Assembly (NCBI GenBank): GCA_030044775.1 | Contig: JASICF010000078.1 | Coordinates: 1-16,878, forward strand | Source: Candidatus Sulfotelmatobacter sp. | Lineage (GTDB): Bacteria > Acidobacteriota > Terriglobia > Terriglobales > Acidobacteriaceae | DNA length: 16,878 nucleotides | Direction of reading: 5' to 3' | In this document: positions 15,029-16,878 of the stretch, one piece after another | Layout of the letters: each line of letters starts with the position of its first letter | Numbering within the stretch: the stretch's first letter is position 1 | The notes under the pieces: model-generated | The model's input: the letters and a program-made list of their open reading frames with translations, nothing else | What the model was told of the DNA's origin: nothing | The model's database searches: none | Made by a program: the position numbers and the translations under genes

Positions 15029-16878
15029 CTATTTGGGAGGTGGAGGCGGACTGCTGCTGGTTTTGGCCGCAGCGCCTGAGGACGAAGATTTCTGGCTCGA
15101 TGCAGACGAGGACCAGGATTGCTGCTGATGCCAGGAGCTGAATTTTTCTTGCTGCTGGTCATTTTGGGTCCGAACTGGAGCCGCAGGCTTAGGAGCCGGA
15201 TTTGATCTTTGCTGCTGCTGTTGTTGCGACGATGATTGTTTTGGCTGCGGCGCATGCATTTCGTCGAGAGGCGCAGCGTGCGTTCGAGGTTGTGGCTGTG
15301 GCTCGCGTGGAGGCTCGGGCGTGCCTTGTTCCTCCCAGACTCTCGGTTGCGTCTTCGCCTGACCGTTTTCCCCGGACGAAATAGTGAATGGGCGGAAGCC
15401 ATCCTGCGTCTGAGTTTGGCGCCCTGCCTGACTCGCCATAGGCGCCGGTGTTCCCAGCGATTGCTGGCGCACGAGTCGAGTTTGGCCGGGATGCCCCTCG
15501 GCCTCGATCCCCCGTGAATCGAAAGAATTTGTCGTCGGCGCCGGAGTTCGCATCGCTACAACCTGACGGCTCGCCATGGCCGATGGAGGTTTGATGGCGG
15601 CGGGCTTGCCCTCGCCGATTACGCTGGCACGTGCGGGTTCGAAACCTGCGCCGTGCGAGACGGGCACAGCAGCCAACTCCTTTTCTGGAACAGATACTAA
15701 GTTCCGCGCCACCGGCCGCGCGTTAATAAATGTATCGCGCGAAACCACCGTCACACCGCCAGCCACAGCGCGGTTGGCATAAGCAAGATCCACCGGGGCG
15801 TGGTTGATTACAACTGTGTTGTAGACGTGGGTGATCTTCGTCATCTCGACGTGAGTGTTGGTGAGATTGACCGTGTTCATGTATGCGCGGCTTACACGAT
15901 AGGACGGAACGAATACCTCTCCTGGTGCGAGAGGAAACCAGCCGACTCCCGCTCCGAAGGAAAAGTGCGATCCAGGACCACCGACCCAGCCGACAAGCGC
16001 CGGCGCATAGACGGGGCGCACCGCCGCCGATCCCGGAATCCAATACCATGTCGAGCCACTTAATGCCCATCGCCCGTAGTGGAACGGCGCGAAGCCCCAC
16101 GGCTCGGCTGCAACCCAGGTCCAGCCCCACGAACCTACCCAGGTCCAATAACCGAAACGGTAAGGCGCCCACCCCGCAACCACGAATCGCGGCCGCCAGG
16201 CGGGACCATAACCCGCAATGTAGGTCCAATCGCCGTACGCATCGAGATCCTCATACCCCGTGGTCTCGGGTGAAACGTAGTTGGCCGCGTCGGATTCATC
16301 TTCCGCCTGATCGCGATCGAAAGCCCACGTGTCAAGACCATCGTTGGCGGCAACTTGGCCGACATCGTAAGTCAGCTGATCGCCTCCCGTAAACGTCACG
16401 TGCTGGTCGGCAACCACGGTATACGAAGAACCTCCGCCCGTGACTTCTCCCCGGCCTCGCCAAACCGTAACATCCGTTTGCACGCCTTGTGCGTCAACGT
16501 CGAGGCGATAGTCGCCCGGCTGCCCTACAACGAATGCGACATTGGGTGTATCGATTTCGTAGGAATCTTCTGCGTCTATGTGGCGGACGTTTACCATCAG
16601 CGAGCCTTGAACGAGCCGAATCTGGGTTGCATGATCGCTGACTTCAAGCAAAGTGATTCCGGTCATCGCGCCGAGGCGAAGCGCAGTTGATCCGATATGG
16701 ACTTCGGCGCGCGAGTTCTGATCGGCCCAGAGATTGTCCCCACTCACGAGCGGCCGATTGAGCCCGGCCTCAATCCAATCGTTCGCCCCGCCGGTTTGAA
16801 GTGAAACGTCTCCCTCGACGTAATTCAGCCGCGCTACACGGCCGGGAGGATCTTGGTCATCGGCGGTTTGCGCGGTCG
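15029..16878 (-). CDS. Second FecR-domain / Trp-rich protein, 5' end outside the window
   Basis: About 615 residues are present; the frame stays open to the right edge, so the signal peptide and first codons are missing. A GTG at 16747 is inside the FecR domain and is not the real start. The frame continues upstream through PPGRVARLNYVEGDVSLQ, which matches GVGHISFMKGDVSTQ of the paralogue at 9743-11923. The FecR part is followed by a Trp-rich region (AYGDWTYIAGYGPAWRP, AEPWGFAPFHYGRW, STWYWIPG) that aligns unit by unit with the other copy. The C-terminal third differs: it has a stretch rich in Asn, Val and Thr (MNTVNLTNTHVEMTKITHVYNT), then Pro-, Gln- and Ser-rich low complexity ending in PPPPPK. 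It is probably a secreted envelope protein. It lies upstream of the NtrB-like kinase on the same strand and may be cotranscribed. Confidence 0.85.
   Translation of the reverse strand, partial: TAQTADDQDPPGRVARLNYVEGDVSLQTGGANDWIEAGLNRPLVSGDNLWADQNSRAEVHIGSTALRLGAMTGITLLEVSDHATQIRLVQGSLMVNVRHIDAEDSYEIDTPNVAFVVGQPGDYRLDVDAQGVQTDVTVWRGRGEVTGGGSSYTVVADQHVTFTGGDQLTYDVGQVAANDGLDTWAFDRDQAEDESDAANYVSPETTGYEDLDAYGDWTYIAGYGPAWRPRFVVAGWAPYRFGYWTWVGSWGWTWVAAEPWGFAPFHYGRWALSGSTWYWIPGSAAVRPVYAPALVGWVGGPGSHFSFGAGVGWFPLAPGEVFVPSYRVSRAYMNTVNLTNTHVEMTKITHVYNTVVINHAPVDLAYANRAVAGGVTVVSRDTFINARPVARNLVSVPEKELAAVPVSHGAGFEPARASVIGEGKPAAIKPPSAMASRQVVAMRTPAPTTNSFDSRGIEAEGHPGQTRLVRQQSLGTPAPMASQAGRQTQTQDGFRPFTISSGENGQAKTQPRVWEEQGTPEPPREPQPQPRTHAAPLDEMHAPQPKQSSSQQQQQQRSNPAPKPAAPVRTQNDQQQEKFSSWHQQQSWSSSASSQKSSSSGAAAKTSSSPPPPPK

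Overview
The window looks like a chromosomal segment of an Acidobacteriota bacterium (probably Terriglobia). This is inferred from gene content: two FecR-domain proteins with a tryptophan-rich YGxW-type region, a membrane pseudokinase with a TonB-like tail, and an NtrC-type two-component pair. It is not based on a marker gene. Coding density is high, GC is moderately high, and I see no RNA genes, CRISPR arrays, insertion sequences or phage genes.

Left part (1-2134, + strand): the 3' end of a molybdenum hydroxylase large subunit, its FAD-binding medium subunit, and a 77-residue protein with seven cysteines. These three are joined by 1-4 base start/stop overlaps, so they form one operon. A secreted DUF1326-like protein follows after a gap of about 80 bases. 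The FAD subunit belongs to the PaoB/YagS-like type but lacks most of the cysteines that hold the extra 4Fe-4S cluster in PaoB, and the next gene is unusually cysteine-rich.

Middle part: a + strand protein with a degenerate Ser/Thr kinase domain, one membrane helix and a TonB-C-like domain (2287-3597) converges on a minus-strand TrmJ-type tRNA methyltransferase (3594-4340); the two share a TTAA at their stops. A tight + strand operon follows (4609-9630): an OmpR-type response regulator, a membrane histidine kinase with an extracytoplasmic sensor, a coiled-coil outer-membrane porin, and a secreted type-1-copper cupredoxin. The natural reading is an envelope sensing system linked to a porin and copper-protein pair. 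The operon ends at a 13-bp perfect hairpin.

Right part (9743-16878, all minus strand): in transcription order, a FecR/Trp-rich protein cut off by the window edge, an NtrB-like histidine kinase, an NtrC-type sigma-54 activator with GAFTGA loop and Fis-type helix-turn-helix, and a second, complete FecR/Trp-rich protein. Upstream of that last gene is an excellent match to the sigma-54 -24/-12 promoter consensus (12001-12015). The adjacent activator probably controls the FecR/Trp-rich envelope protein. This kinase/activator pair between two Trp-rich FecR paralogues is the most system-like unit in the window.
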